Positions 17,599-25,544 of a stretch of 36,986 nt of DNA are shown piece after piece (within the stretch, counting starts at the first letter, position 1; each line of letters starts with the position of its first letter). This DNA is from Limisphaerales bacterium (GTDB lineage: Bacteria; Verrucomicrobiota; Verrucomicrobiia; Limisphaerales; UBA11358), in NCBI GenBank assembly GCA_003161635.1, contig PMOA01000074.1:1-36986 (forward strand), written 5' to 3'. The position numbers were made by a program, and so were the translations under genes. Below the pieces are notes generated by a model. That model was not told where the DNA came from. It searched no databases and saw only the letters and a program-made list of their open reading frames with translations.

Positions 17599-18002
17599 AA
17601 AGTCAACCGTAGCTTGACTGCGGATTTGAGCCGTTTCAATTTTGCATTCGCGGGTGCATCCCAGCACACCTTGCAAAAGTCCTCCCATACTTCTCCGATT
17701 CGTCGGGAAAAATCCATGTAGTCATATGCGACGACTTGGTTTCGGGATTCGAGGTTCACCACGAGAGAACAGTAGAACAGCCGGAGCTGACAATCGAGAA
17801 GCCCCTCCGAGGACGATTTTTCTACAGCGGCGTTTGCTACGAGGTCTGCGAGCAGTTTGGGATAAAGGTCACGCCATAGCTTCTTATTGACCGGGTCGGT
17901 CTTCATTCGCTTTGCTCCGGTGATGCGTTTGCATCGAGCAATTTCGGCCATCATACCTTCCCGGAGACTGTGAAAAATCTCATTCTTAGCGGAGAAGTTC
18001 AT
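17583..18002 (-). CDS. Truncated protein coupled to an XRE regulator, possibly the N-terminus of a restriction endonuclease
   Basis: 139 aa from ATG 18002, 3 nt after the stop of the XRE gene, so clearly co-transcribed. The protein-like part includes DPVNKKLWRDLYPKLLADL, VVNLESRNQVVAYDYMDFSRR and GEVWEDFCKVCWDAP. Composition is normal for a globular protein up to about residue 118. The last 20 residues (KLKRLKSAVKLRL onward) look like read-through into the foreign chimeric fragment, so the true gene was probably longer. A small XRE gene immediately upstream is the usual layout of a type II restriction-modification controller and endonuclease, and the start resembles such endonucleases from memory only. 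Confidence 0.55.
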   Translation of the reverse strand: MNFSAKNEIFHSLREGMMAEIARCKRITGAKRMKTDPVNKKLWRDLYPKLLADLVANAAVEKSSSEGLLDCQLRLFYCSLVVNLESRNQVVAYDYMDFSRRIGEVWEDFCKVCWDAPANAKLKRLKSAVKLRLTFHAFA

Positions 18003-18005
18003 GGC

Positions 18006-18215
18006 CTAAAAATTGAAAAGCTCCCTGATAGAAACCTTCATAGCTTTGGCGATTCGCTCCAATCCGCTGACAGACGGAGCATTGACGCCGCGCTCGACCA
18101 GCCCGATGAAATCTTCCGAGTAGCCCGACGCCTCTGCGAGCTGTGCCTGCGTCAACCCCGCCTTCTGGCGTAGTAACGCAATGCGTCTCCCAAGCTTTTG
18201 TTCGATAGTGGTCAC
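18006..18215 (-). CDS. Small XRE-family (Cro/CI HTH) regulator, restriction-modification controller-like
   Basis: 69 aa from GTG 18215. A complete HTH_3 domain: LGRRIALLRQKAGLTQAQLA (8-27), the recognition helix region SGYSEDFIGLVERG (30-43), then SVSGLERIAKAMKVSIRELF. Length and sequence style match C proteins that time restriction endonuclease expression. It begins 5 nt after an orphan upstream tail and ends 3 nt before the truncated ORF. A 13-nt palindrome, GTACAATTTGTAC at 18363-18375, lies about 150 bp upstream; whether it is an operator is unknown. Confidence 0.85.
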   Translation of the reverse strand: MTTIEQKLGRRIALLRQKAGLTQAQLAEASGYSEDFIGLVERGVNAPSVSGLERIAKAMKVSIRELFNF

Positions 18216-18220
18216 GGAGT

Positions 18221-18358
18221 TTAACTGCGGACAACGTATCGAATTGGATAACGGTTGAACACCGACCTAAACTGCGGATTGATTTTTGATTCAGGAATAT
18301 CCAGTTCGATTGCCGACGCATCGATGAAGTTCAATTTGTCCCCGCCCTTTGCGGAAGG
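18221..18358 (-). pseudogene. Orphan C-terminal tail upstream of the XRE gene
   Basis: An open frame without start codon, bounded upstream by TAA at 18361-18359, ends LNFIDASAIELDIPESKI... and NRYPIRYVVRS at TAA 18223-18221. It stops 5 nt before the XRE start. The composition looks like real protein. By position it could be the 3' end of the cognate methyltransferase of a dismantled restriction-modification system, but I do not recognise the sequence. Confidence 0.35.
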
Positions 18359-18408
18359 TTAAGTACAATTTGTACATACCCTCCAGCGCGGAAATCGCAG
18401 CCGGAAAA

Positions 18409-18423
18409 AATTTGCACCCCCAG
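18409..18423. repeat. Right copy of the short direct repeat bracketing the debris island
   Basis: AATTTGCACCCCCAG; partner of 17396-17410 (13 of 15 identical). A further diverged relative, AATTTACATTCCCA, lies just to the right. Could be remnants of insertion-sequence ends. Confidence 0.45.
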
Positions 18424-18461
18424 CTTTGGACGATCCTCAATTTACATTCCCAATGTCCTGA

Positions 18462-19187
18462 TTAACCTGGATTTTTTTCCGGGCTGCCGGTGTCTTCCTG
18501 ACATTCCTCTTCCAGGATGGCGTACCAGATGGAGTTGGCCCAGCCGCCTTCGGCCACCGGTTCGCTTTTCACAAACTCCCCCTCGCACCTCATGCCGACG
18601 TTCGCGAACAGCCGGCAAGCGGCCGTGTTCCGGCTGTCGCAACTGGCCGATACGCGGTGCAGCTTGATTCCCCAAAAGCAAAAGCCGAGCAGCGCCTTCA
18701 CCGCTTCCAACGCGAATCCCTTCCGCTGATAATTCCGGTGCAAATTGATGTTCAGCATTGCCTGGGACTGCTTGGGAAACCACAAGCCGAGATGACCGAT
18801 GAGCTGGTTGCCGTCCTGGAGTTCAATGGCCAGACGGAACATCTGGTTTGGCGTCGTCAGCTTGATCGTGCCGTCGCTTTCGAGCCAGCGCAACACTTGG
18901 TCCTCCTCGTTCACCGCCAGGCCATCCGTGTATTGAAGAAAATCCTCATCGGACAGCAATTTCATCAATTCCTCCCAATCGTTCATGGCAAACCGCCTTA
19001 AAATCAGCCGGGGTGTCGTGATGGGAATGGGAATCGTTTCGCCTTTTTCGCTGCCAGCCTCCGGCACAATGAGATTTTCCATGCAGTTGGGACACTCCTG
19101 GGCGGAGCCCATCGCGTTTTCGGGAAAAGAAACCGGTTCGCCACAATAGGGGCACTTGAAATCGAGGAAGTTTTCTTCGGTGATCAT
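18462..19187 (-). CDS. GNAT acetyltransferase (RimJ/RimL type) with an N-terminal zinc ribbon
   Basis: 241 aa. The first 40 residues form a zinc ribbon with CPYC (C12, C15) and CPNC (C32, C35). From about residue 55 (TTPRLILRRFAMNDWEELMKLL) a GNAT domain follows, with the acetyl-CoA binding region NYQRKGFALEAVKALLGFCF and the SRNTAACRLFANVGMRCEGEF segment typical of RimJ/RimL protein N-acetyltransferases. Substrate unknown; the ribbon may bind a protein or nucleic acid. The rho gene lies 247 bp upstream in the same direction; that gap holds only degenerate, repeat-like sequence. Confidence 0.9.
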   Translation of the reverse strand: MITEENFLDFKCPYCGEPVSFPENAMGSAQECPNCMENLIVPEAGSEKGETIPIPITTPRLILRRFAMNDWEELMKLLSDEDFLQYTDGLAVNEEDQVLRWLESDGTIKLTTPNQMFRLAIELQDGNQLIGHLGLWFPKQSQAMLNINLHRNYQRKGFALEAVKALLGFCFWGIKLHRVSASCDSRNTAACRLFANVGMRCEGEFVKSEPVAEGGWANSIWYAILEEECQEDTGSPEKNPG

Positions 19188-19434
19188 GATGGTTTTAGGG
19201 CTGCATGCAGGTGAAATTATGCGAATTTTTCAACCTTTCGCCAACTCCTTTCAACTGCGGAGACGCGGAGAAAAAACGAACCCGCTTGGTTTCCCGATCG
19301 GTTACCGGCGCTTCGTTCAACTCCGGCTTTGGGTTTGAAAACTTTTCCACAGGTTCAATGGCGGCAGGCCGGAGGCGAATAAACACATCTGGCTCGCGAC
19401 GAAAAGCACCAGCCATTGAACGCCGCTTTGAAAC

Positions 19435-20934
19435 TCAACTCACGGTCATGCCGAGCAGGAACTCGATGTTGGTCTTGGTTTTCTTGAGTTTGCCCAAAAG
19501 CAGTTCCATCGCTTCGACGGGCGGCACGCCGGTGAGCGCGCGGCGCAGCAGGACGATCTTGTTGAGTTCGTCGGGGTGATAGAGCAGTTCCTCTTTGCGC
19601 GTGCCGGAGTGTTCGATGTTGATGGAAGGGAAAATGCGGCGGTCCACCAGCGCGCGGTCCAGATTCACCTCCATGTTGCCCGTGCCTTTGAACTCTTCAA
19701 AAATGACTTCGTCCATGCGGCTGCCGGTGTCCACCAGCGCGGTCGCCATGATGGTGAGCGAGCCGCCTTCCTCAATGTTGCGCGCCGCGCCGAAAAAGCG
19801 TTTCGGCTTGTGCAATGCGTTCGCGTCCACGCCGCCGGACAGAATTTTGCCGGAGTGCGGCTGAATGGTGTTGTAGGCACGGGCGAGGCGCGTGATGGAA
19901 TCGAGCAAAATCACCACGTCGCGCTTGTGTTCGATCATGCGTCGCGCTTTTTCGATGACCATTTCGGCGACCTGCACGTGGCGTTCCGGCGGCTCGTCGA
20001 ACGTCGAGCTGATGACTTCCGCGCCTTTGCAGGAGCGTTCCATGTCCGTGACTTCCTCGGGCCGTTCGTCAATGAGCAGGATGAACAGGTAGGTCTCCCG
20101 ATTGTTTTTGAGAATCGCGTTGGCGATTTTCTGCATAAGCACCGTTTTGCCCGTGCGCGGCGGCGCGACGATGAGGCCGCGCGTGCCTTTGCCGATGGGG
20201 CAGATGAGATCGAGCACGCGCGTGCTCAACTCGTCGGCGGCGGTTTCAAGGATGAACCGCTTGTTCGGGAACAGCGGCGTGAGATTGTCGAAATGGGTTT
20301 TTTCCTTCGCCTTGTCCGGGTCTTCACCGTCCACGCCCTCGACTTTGAGCAGCGCGAAAAATTTTTCCTTTTCCTTCGGCGGACGGATCTGGCCGGCGAT
20401 CAAATTTCCGGTCTGCAAATCGAACCGGCGGATTTGCGAGGGCGAAACATAAATGTCCTCCGGGCAGGGCAGATAATTAAAACTCTGCGAACGCAGAAAG
20501 CCGAAACCTTCCGGCAATACTTCGAGCACGCCCTCGGAAAACAGCACGCCCGCGCGTTCGGCGTTTTTCTGGAGAATGTGGAAAATGACCTCGTGCTTGC
20601 GCATCGTGCCGAAATTCTCCACGCCGAGTTCCTTGGCCATGTGATTCAACTCGCTCATCTGCATCGCCTGCAACTTGGCGATGTTCAGCGAAGCGACGAT
20701 TTTGTCGCGTTGCGGGCCGCGGCGATCTTCCGCCCTTGGTTCCTCCACTTTGGGCTCTTCGGCCAGTTCGACCGGCGTGGATGGCGGCTGCAAGGCGGCG
20801 GAACCGGACGGTTCGGGCATAACGGCGGTTTCGACCGCGCCGTTGGTCAATTCAGGCGATTCCACGGCGGGGACTTCTGCCGGAACTGCTGCCGCCGGTT
20901 TCGCCTTGGGCTTTTTCGTTGAGACTCTTGGCAT
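19435..20934 (-). CDS. rho: Transcription termination factor Rho
   Basis: 499-aa hexameric RNA helicase that ends transcription. An Ala/Pro/Glu-rich N-terminal extension (1-75) precedes the Rho_N domain (about 80-125) and the cold-shock RNA-binding domain (about 130-200, [15 protein letters not shown]). The ATPase core has the P-loop APPRTGKT (257-264), [15 protein letters not shown] (Walker B) and the Q-loop region [20 protein letters not shown]. The end, [12 protein letters not shown], is typical. The extension is of the kind found in Rho from several phyla. Upstream (20935-21200) lies a GTGAC/GTCAC inverted repeat at 20983-20997 and a copy of the glyA 3' end. Confidence 0.98.
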   Translation of the reverse strand: MPRVSTKKPKAKPAAAVPAEVPAVESPELTNGAVETAVMPEPSGSAALQPPSTPVELAEEPKVEEPRAEDRRGPQRDKIVASLNIAKLQAMQMSELNHMAKELGVENFGTMRKHEVIFHILQKNAERAGVLFSEGVLEVLPEGFGFLRSQSFNYLPCPEDIYVSPSQIRRFDLQTGNLIAGQIRPPKEKEKFFALLKVEGVDGEDPDKAKEKTHFDNLTPLFPNKRFILETAADELSTRVLDLICPIGKGTRGLIVAPPRTGKTVLMQKIANAILKNNRETYLFILLIDERPEEVTDMERSCKGAEVISSTFDEPPERHVQVAEMVIEKARRMIEHKRDVVILLDSITRLARAYNTIQPHSGKILSGGVDANALHKPKRFFGAARNIEEGGSLTIMATALVDTGSRMDEVIFEEFKGTGNMEVNLDRALVDRRIFPSINIEHSGTRKEELLYHPDELNKIVLLRRALTGVPPVEAMELLLGKLKKTKTNIEFLLGMTVS

Positions 20935-21075
20935 AGATTAAAATTGGTTGGATTGACTGGATTTCAATTGCAATTGCCGGATGTGACAGGCCGTCACGCA
21001 TTGGACGCCCTGCGACCGGAATAGTTCAAACTGGTATGACCACCAACCGGAGCGTATTGAAACTATTGTGTCCTC

Positions 21076-21115
21076 AATACGGCAAGGGAAATTTCGCAGT
21101 CAACTCACGCACACG
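21076..21115 (-). repeat. Copy of the glyA 3' end (second SHMT tail)
   Basis: 34 of 40 positions match the true glyA end at 22061-22100, same orientation. Read on the minus strand it encodes [13 protein letters not shown] and a stop, exactly like the real gene, and all six differences are synonymous. Upstream codons give VEMRQ, also plausible for an SHMT but different from the local gene. Confidence 0.8.
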
Positions 21116-21200
21116 TTGGCGCATCTCGACCGCCATGTCAAGCCGCCAAACCGGATTTTTCTTGTGCGATTTTCGGTTCGGTGGATGCTGGGTAGAATAT

Positions 21201-21908
21201 ATGAAAAACTTCAAAATGGGATTGGTTGTCGCGATTTTGACGATCGGCGCGGCGATGCTGATTGTGATTCAATACGAGGCTCAAATCAAATTGCGCGCGG
21301 AAAACGAATCCTTGCGGCAACAACTCGCGCAATTGAAAGCCGACAATGAAAGCCTTTCCAATCGTCTGGCGGCGGCAGGCAATTCCAAATCGCTGTCGGA
21401 CGAGCAATTCAACGAATTGCTAAAATTGCGCGGGGAAGTTGGAATGCTGCATCAGCGGACAAACGAACTTGGAAAGTTGTGGCAAGAAAATCAGCAACTC
21501 CGTTCACAGATTACGGCACAAAATCAACAATCAACCCAATTATCCACGGAAGACGAATTCAAACTGAATCAGATGCATATGGTGGATGCAATGACAGCTC
21601 TTGTCGAAGCGATAAAAAAATTTACGGATAAACATAGCGGGCAATATCCAACAAGTTTTGATCAGCTTAAAGCTGCCAGTGATTTCGGCGCGACCAACTT
21701 TGCCGGCAATGTTGGACTGAATGATTTCGTGTTTCTGAATCCAAACACCGTTGATTCCCAAGGCAAGAAGTTGATTCTTCGCAGCCGGATTCCAATTAAA
21801 GATCCTCAAGGGAATTTGGTGTGGGTTTACGGTTCGGTGGATAACGGTGTTCCCCATACTGAAACAACGACTGCGCTCTTCGGTAATTTTGACCCAAGCA
21901 CACAGTAA
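21201..21908 (+). CDS. Membrane-anchored coiled-coil protein of unknown function
   Basis: 235 aa from ATG 21201 (MKNFKMGLVVAILTIGA); the upstream open frame crosses the glyA-tail copy and is rejected. An N-terminal TM (about 5-23) leads into a coiled coil (about 28-115, LRAENESLRQQLAQLKADNE) containing LLKLRGEVGML. The globular C-terminal part (about 125-235) has HSGQYPTSFDQLKAA, reminiscent of the Y-P-T-x-x-x-L segment of type II secretion pseudopilins. The LLKLRG(E/D)V motif recurs in the ECF sigma factor at 25545. It is the only + gene between rho and glyA and is flanked by glyA-end copies, which suggests insertion. Confidence 0.75.
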   Translation: MKNFKMGLVVAILTIGAAMLIVIQYEAQIKLRAENESLRQQLAQLKADNESLSNRLAAAGNSKSLSDEQFNELLKLRGEVGMLHQRTNELGKLWQENQQLRSQITAQNQQSTQLSTEDEFKLNQMHMVDAMTALVEAIKKFTDKHSGQYPTSFDQLKAASDFGATNFAGNVGLNDFVFLNPNTVDSQGKKLILRSRIPIKDPQGNLVWVYGSVDNGVPHTETTTALFGNFDPSTQ

Positions 21909-21923
21909 AATTCACCACCAACC

Positions 21924-21957
21924 AATAAGGCAGCGGAAATTTCGCCGTTGGCACGCG
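21924..21957 (-). repeat. Third, shorter copy of the glyA-end motif
   Basis: AATAAGGCAGCGGAAATTTC and the following bases match the glyA end with a 6-nt deletion. The minus-strand translation keeps TAKFPLPY but has lost the stop. It lies 16 nt after the stop of the coiled-coil gene. Confidence 0.65.
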
Positions 21958-21970
21958 GGTTTCATGTTTC

Positions 21971-22054
21971 GTAGCAGCCGACGTGAGTCGGCTCACTTTG
22001 TACCGGAAACTGTTGAAATCAGAGCGGACTGATCCCGCATGGCGGGGCTGCTAC
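21971..22054. repeat. GTAG...CTAC palindrome, family E copy 2, downstream of glyA
   Basis: It starts GTAGCAGCCGACGTGAG and ends GGGGCTGCTAC. The arms close the element, and the inner part holds GAGTCGGCTC and CCCGCATGGCGGG mini-hairpins. It ends 5 nt before the glyA stop codon and shares its first 17 bases almost exactly with copy 1 at 10098. Confidence 0.85.
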
Positions 22055-22058
22055 AACC

Positions 22059-24236
22059 TTAATACGGCAGCGGAAACTTCGCCGTCAACTCGCGCACGCG
22101 GGAGCGGACTTTGTGCGCGGCGTCCACGTTTTTGATGTCCAGCAATACCTCCGAAATCATGTCCGCAATGGCCGCCATCTCCGTTTCCTTCATGCCGCGC
22201 GTGGTGACAGCGGGCGTGCCGAGCCGGATGCCGCTGGCCTGGAACGGCGAGCGCGTTTCGAACGGAATGGTGTTCTTGTTCACCGTGATGCCGGCTTCGT
22301 CGAGCGCAATCTGGCATTCCTTGCCGGTCACATTCTTTGCGCCCACGTCCACGAGCATCAAATGGTTGTCCGTGCCGCCGCTGACGAGCCGGTAGCCGTT
22401 GCGTTTCATGCCGTCGGCCAGCGCCTTCGCGTTTTTCACAATCTGTTCCTGATACGCCTTGAACGACGGTTGCAATGCTTCCTGGAAACAAACCGCCTTG
22501 CCGGCGATGACATGTTCCAGCGGTCCGCCCTGGATGCCGGGGAAAACGGTCGAATCAATTTCCTTCGCGTTTTTTTCGCGGCACAAAATCAATCCGCCGC
22601 GCGGCCCGCGCAACGTCTTGTGCGTCGTCGTCGTCACAAAATCCGCGTGCGCCATCGGGCTGGGATGAATTCCCACCGCGACGAGTCCGGCGATGTGCGC
22701 AATGTCCGCCAGCAGATACGCGCCGACTTCGCGGGCGATTTCGCCCATGCGTTTAAAGTCAATGATGCGCGGATAGGCGCTGGCGCCGACGGTGATCATC
22801 TTCGGTTTGTGTTCACGCGCCATGGCGGCGAGCTGGTCGTAATCAATCCGTTCGTCGTCCTTGCGCACGCCGTAGTGGACGATTTCGAAAAATTTGCCGG
22901 AGAAATTCGCCTTGTTGCCGTGCGTCAGATGTCCGCCGTGGCTCAAGTCCATCGTGAGCATCTTGTCGCCGGGCTTCAGCACGGCAAAGTAAACCGCCAT
23001 GTTTGCCTGGCTGCCGGAATGCGGCTGGACATTGGCGTGTTCCGCGCCGAAAAGTTTTTTCGCGCGGTCAATCGCCAGTTGCTCGATGGTGTCCATGTTT
23101 TCGCAACCGCCATACCAGCGTTTTTTCGGATAGCCCTCGGCATATTTGTTCGTGAGCACGGAGCCTTGCGCTTCCAACACTGCCGGGCTGACAAAATTTT
23201 CACTGGCGATCAATTCGATGTTTTCCTGCTGGCGCACGCGCTCATGTTCGATGGATTCGGCCACGGCGGAATCCACGTTGCGCAAACGGAGTTGCGGCGC
23301 GGCAGGCCGGACATCCATTTTGTTGACGCGGCGTTCGTGGCGTCCACCCTCAAATTTCGCGCCGATGAACGCGTCGAGAATTTTCCGGCCCAGTTCCGGC
23401 GAAGTATTTTTGCCGCTGAGGCAGAGAATGTTCGCGTCGTTGTGTTGCCGCGCCAGCGCCGCGCTTTGTTCATCGGCGACGAGCGCGGCGCGCACGCCCG
23501 GCACTTTGTTGGCGGTCATGCTCATGCCAACGCCGCTCGTGCAAATGAGCAGGCCGAGTTCCACCTGTCCCGCCGCAACCGCCTGTGCCACCGGCTGGGC
23601 AAAATCGGGATAATCGTCGCCCGGTTCCTTTGATTTTGCGCCGAAGTCCGTGACGCTCAACCCGCGCTGTCGCAGGTATTGTTTCAGCGCTTCCTTCAAT
23701 TCATAACCGCCATGGTCCGCGCCGAGCGCGAAGTTTGTGACCGCCATGGGCTTGGCCGCGTGCGGAGCCGACAAGATTTCGTGTTGTTCCATAAATTTCA
23801 CAAGTGACGCGATCCCCTGTTCGATTTGGTCGCGGCAATTCTCATACACCTCATAAGTGCCGCCGATCGGGTCGCTGATGTCCTTTTCAAATTCCTCGAG
23901 CGTGTCGTCAAATTCGCGCAGCAAAAAGGTTTTTTCCGCCGCCGGCGGATACAGGAGCGCAATCGCGTCCACGTGGCTGTGCGTCATGCCGAAAATGTAA
24001 TCCGCCTGCCGCACCAAATCCGTCGTGAGCATCCGGCTGCGCTGCCCGGAAATGTCCAGGCCCAGCTCGCGCATCGCTTCCACCGAATGCGCCGTCGGTG
24101 GCTGGCCGTCCACCGCGCCGAGTCCCGCCGAAAACACACGGAATTCCCCGAGTCCGGCCGCCGCCCGCCGGAACAGCGCTTCGGCCATCGGGCTGCGACA
24201 GACGTTGCCGGTGCAAATGAACAGAATGGTTTTCAT
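22059..24236 (-). CDS. glyA: Triple fusion: low-MW protein phosphatase, ribose-5-phosphate isomerase B, serine hydroxymethyltransferase
   Basis: One uninterrupted 725-aa frame with three complete enzymes. Residues 1-150: low-molecular-weight tyrosine phosphatase (or arsenate-reductase-like), P-loop CTGNVCRS (C8, R14) and the acid DP at 122-123. Residues about 163-305: RpiB, with [10 protein letters not shown] (172-181), catalytic C232 in [10 protein letters not shown] and [11 protein letters not shown]. Residues about 310-725: SHMT, making glycine and 5,10-methylene-THF from serine, with [23 protein letters not shown] and the PLP lysine K540 in [14 protein letters not shown]. No stop or frameshift is seen between domains. 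Phosphatase-RpiB fusions are known in related phyla from memory; adding GlyA is unusual. The S41-like gene ends 51 nt upstream, same strand. Confidence 0.95.
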   Translation of the reverse strand: MKTILFICTGNVCRSPMAEALFRRAAAGLGEFRVFSAGLGAVDGQPPTAHSVEAMRELGLDISGQRSRMLTTDLVRQADYIFGMTHSHVDAIALLYPPAAEKTFLLREFDDTLEEFEKDISDPIGGTYEVYENCRDQIEQGIASLVKFMEQHEILSAPHAAKPMAVTNFALGADHGGYELKEALKQYLRQRGLSVTDFGAKSKEPGDDYPDFAQPVAQAVAAGQVELGLLICTSGVGMSMTANKVPGVRAALVADEQSAALARQHNDANILCLSGKNTSPELGRKILDAFIGAKFEGGRHERRVNKMDVRPAAPQLRLRNVDSAVAESIEHERVRQQENIELIASENFVSPAVLEAQGSVLTNKYAEGYPKKRWYGGCENMDTIEQLAIDRAKKLFGAEHANVQPHSGSQANMAVYFAVLKPGDKMLTMDLSHGGHLTHGNKANFSGKFFEIVHYGVRKDDERIDYDQLAAMAREHKPKMITVGASAYPRIIDFKRMGEIAREVGAYLLADIAHIAGLVAVGIHPSPMAHADFVTTTTHKTLRGPRGGLILCREKNAKEIDSTVFPGIQGGPLEHVIAGKAVCFQEALQPSFKAYQEQIVKNAKALADGMKRNGYRLVSGGTDNHLMLVDVGAKNVTGKECQIALDEAGITVNKNTIPFETRSPFQASGIRLGTPAVTTRGMKETEMAAIADMISEVLLDIKNVDAAHKVRSRVRELTAKFPLPY

Positions 24237-24287
24237 CCCGCGCGAAGATTCAAGGTGAATTCTGAATCGCCAATCGTCAACCCGAAA

Positions 24288-25370
24288 TCAGGGACGCGAT
24301 TCGCGCACGACCGCCAGGCCTTTGACCAAATCCACCGCCCGCGCCAGGACCGGATCGCGCAGCACCGGCTTTTGCGGCCCGGCGCCACCTGACGGCGCGG
24401 AATCTTCATCGCCGGCATTGTCACCGCTTGGCCTGCGGATTGATCCCGGCCCGGGTAAATCCATGTCCCGCGTATGGAACCCGGACGCTCCGATGAGTTT
24501 CCCGTCCTTCTGTCTTTGGCGCACCAAATCCGCCTCGCTGATGCGGTCCACAAACGGCAGCAAACTGTTGGTCGCCACCCTGGCATTGCTGGCGTCCTGC
24601 GCCAGCGACGCGTAGGGATTTTCCCAAAACGCGCGCTCGTCGTCTGCATTCACGGCCACGGCGATGTCCGGCTGGATGCCGTTGGCCGTGACTGCCAAAC
24701 CACCACTTGAATTTGGCGGGGCTGTTGCGATGCGGAGCCGTTCGCCATTACTTAATGTAAATTCCTTGAAAGTCGCCGTCTCACCCGCCGTCGGGTTGCC
24801 GAAAATCAAACCTGTGCCCGCCTGGCGCAAAGCCGCGGCCAGCACCGCCGCCGCGCCGCGTGTTTCGCCGTTCACCAGCACGACCAGCGGCCCGGCAACG
24901 GTCTTTTTCGACGCGAGCGAATCCGCTGCGGCCAGCGCCGCCGTGAAATCGTCGCCGCCGGCGAACCGCAAATCCAAAACGACGCCGGCAACTTTATTGG
25001 TGGTTGTCAACGCGCGATACGCCGCGCTCAATTCGTTCGCGAGGTTTCCCGCGACGCGGCCGATGCGCAAATAGGCGACGTTGCTTTCGATGACGGCGGA
25101 TTTGCTCAATGCGGTCCCGCCTTGCGGGATCGCCGACCCGTCCGCCGCACCGCCGACCAATGAAACTTTGCCGGGGAACCGGGACAGCAAGCCTTCGATC
25201 GCCGCGCGGTTCAAATTATCGTCCGTTGTGCCCGTGAGATTCGTGCGCAGCAGATCATAGACTTCCTTGAAATCCGGCGCCGGGTTCGTGGTGTCTGCGC
25301 CCCAGGCGCAGGCCGTTGCCAGCCAACCGGTCAAAGCCAGGGCGAAAAGACTCAAAAAACGTCGCGTCAT
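24288..25370 (-). CDS. Exported S41 (C-terminal processing protease)-like protein lacking catalytic residues
   Basis: 360 aa from ATG 25370 (MTRRFLSLFALALTGWLATA, signal peptide); the longer upstream frame is antisense to the sigma factor gene. The S41 fold is indicated by VAYLRIGRVAGN, GVVLDLRFAGGDDFTAA, PLVVLVNGETRGAAAVLAAAL and LIFGNPTAGE. In active members the strand after VLVN is followed by S-A-S-E and later by G-K-G. Here those positions read RGAAAV and AGETAT, so both the Ser and the Lys of the dyad appear lost. No PDZ domain is evident. Probably a periplasmic binding or scaffold protein. It is divergent from the ECF sigma gene and may share regulatory DNA with it. Confidence 0.75.
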   Translation of the reverse strand: MTRRFLSLFALALTGWLATACAWGADTTNPAPDFKEVYDLLRTNLTGTTDDNLNRAAIEGLLSRFPGKVSLVGGAADGSAIPQGGTALSKSAVIESNVAYLRIGRVAGNLANELSAAYRALTTTNKVAGVVLDLRFAGGDDFTAALAAADSLASKKTVAGPLVVLVNGETRGAAAVLAAALRQAGTGLIFGNPTAGETATFKEFTLSNGERLRIATAPPNSSGGLAVTANGIQPDIAVAVNADDERAFWENPYASLAQDASNARVATNSLLPFVDRISEADLVRQRQKDGKLIGASGFHTRDMDLPGPGSIRRPSGDNAGDEDSAPSGGAGPQKPVLRDPVLARAVDLVKGLAVVRESRP

Positions 25371-25425
25371 GTTGCGCTTAAAATGCGGGACAAAACCACG
25401 AAAGTAAAGCAGCGAGCAATTTGCG

Positions 25426-25483
25426 GTAGGGACGAGCTGCTGCTCGTCCCCAATTCCAAAGCCGCGCCGCAGCGCGGCCCTAC
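25426..25483. repeat. GTAGGG...CCCTAC palindrome, family E-type copy 3
   Basis: GTAGGG and CCCTAC close the element. Inside are two independent perfect hairpins, GACGAGCTGCTGCTCGTC and CCGCGCCGCAGCGCGG. It lies between the divergent S41-like and sigma genes, 20 bp upstream of the shared sigma motif. Confidence 0.85.
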
Positions 25484-25502
25484 CAATATTTCCAAAACAA
25501 AT

Positions 25503-25516
25503 TTTGTCGGATTTCC
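25503..25516 (+). promoter_or_regulatory. Shared ECF sigma upstream motif, copy 1
   Basis: TTTGTCGGATTTCC, identical at all 14 positions to 27297-27310 upstream of the paralogous sigma gene. Twenty-eight nt separate it from ATG 25545. A TATATT at 25531-25536 could be the -10. Likely an autoregulatory promoter element. Confidence 0.6.
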
Positions 25517-25544
25517 AACCCCGGTGCCGATATATTTGGAAACG

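Noticed and set aside
19195-19416. 73-codon - ORF between rho and the GNAT gene
   Set aside because: Translation looks like read-through of degenerate repeat DNA; no start signal.
19576-20922. 448-codon + frame opposite rho
   Set aside because: Antisense shadow; Rho on the other strand is unambiguous.
22113-23633. 506-codon + frame opposite the RpiB-GlyA part of the fusion
   Set aside because: Antisense shadow with no domain character.
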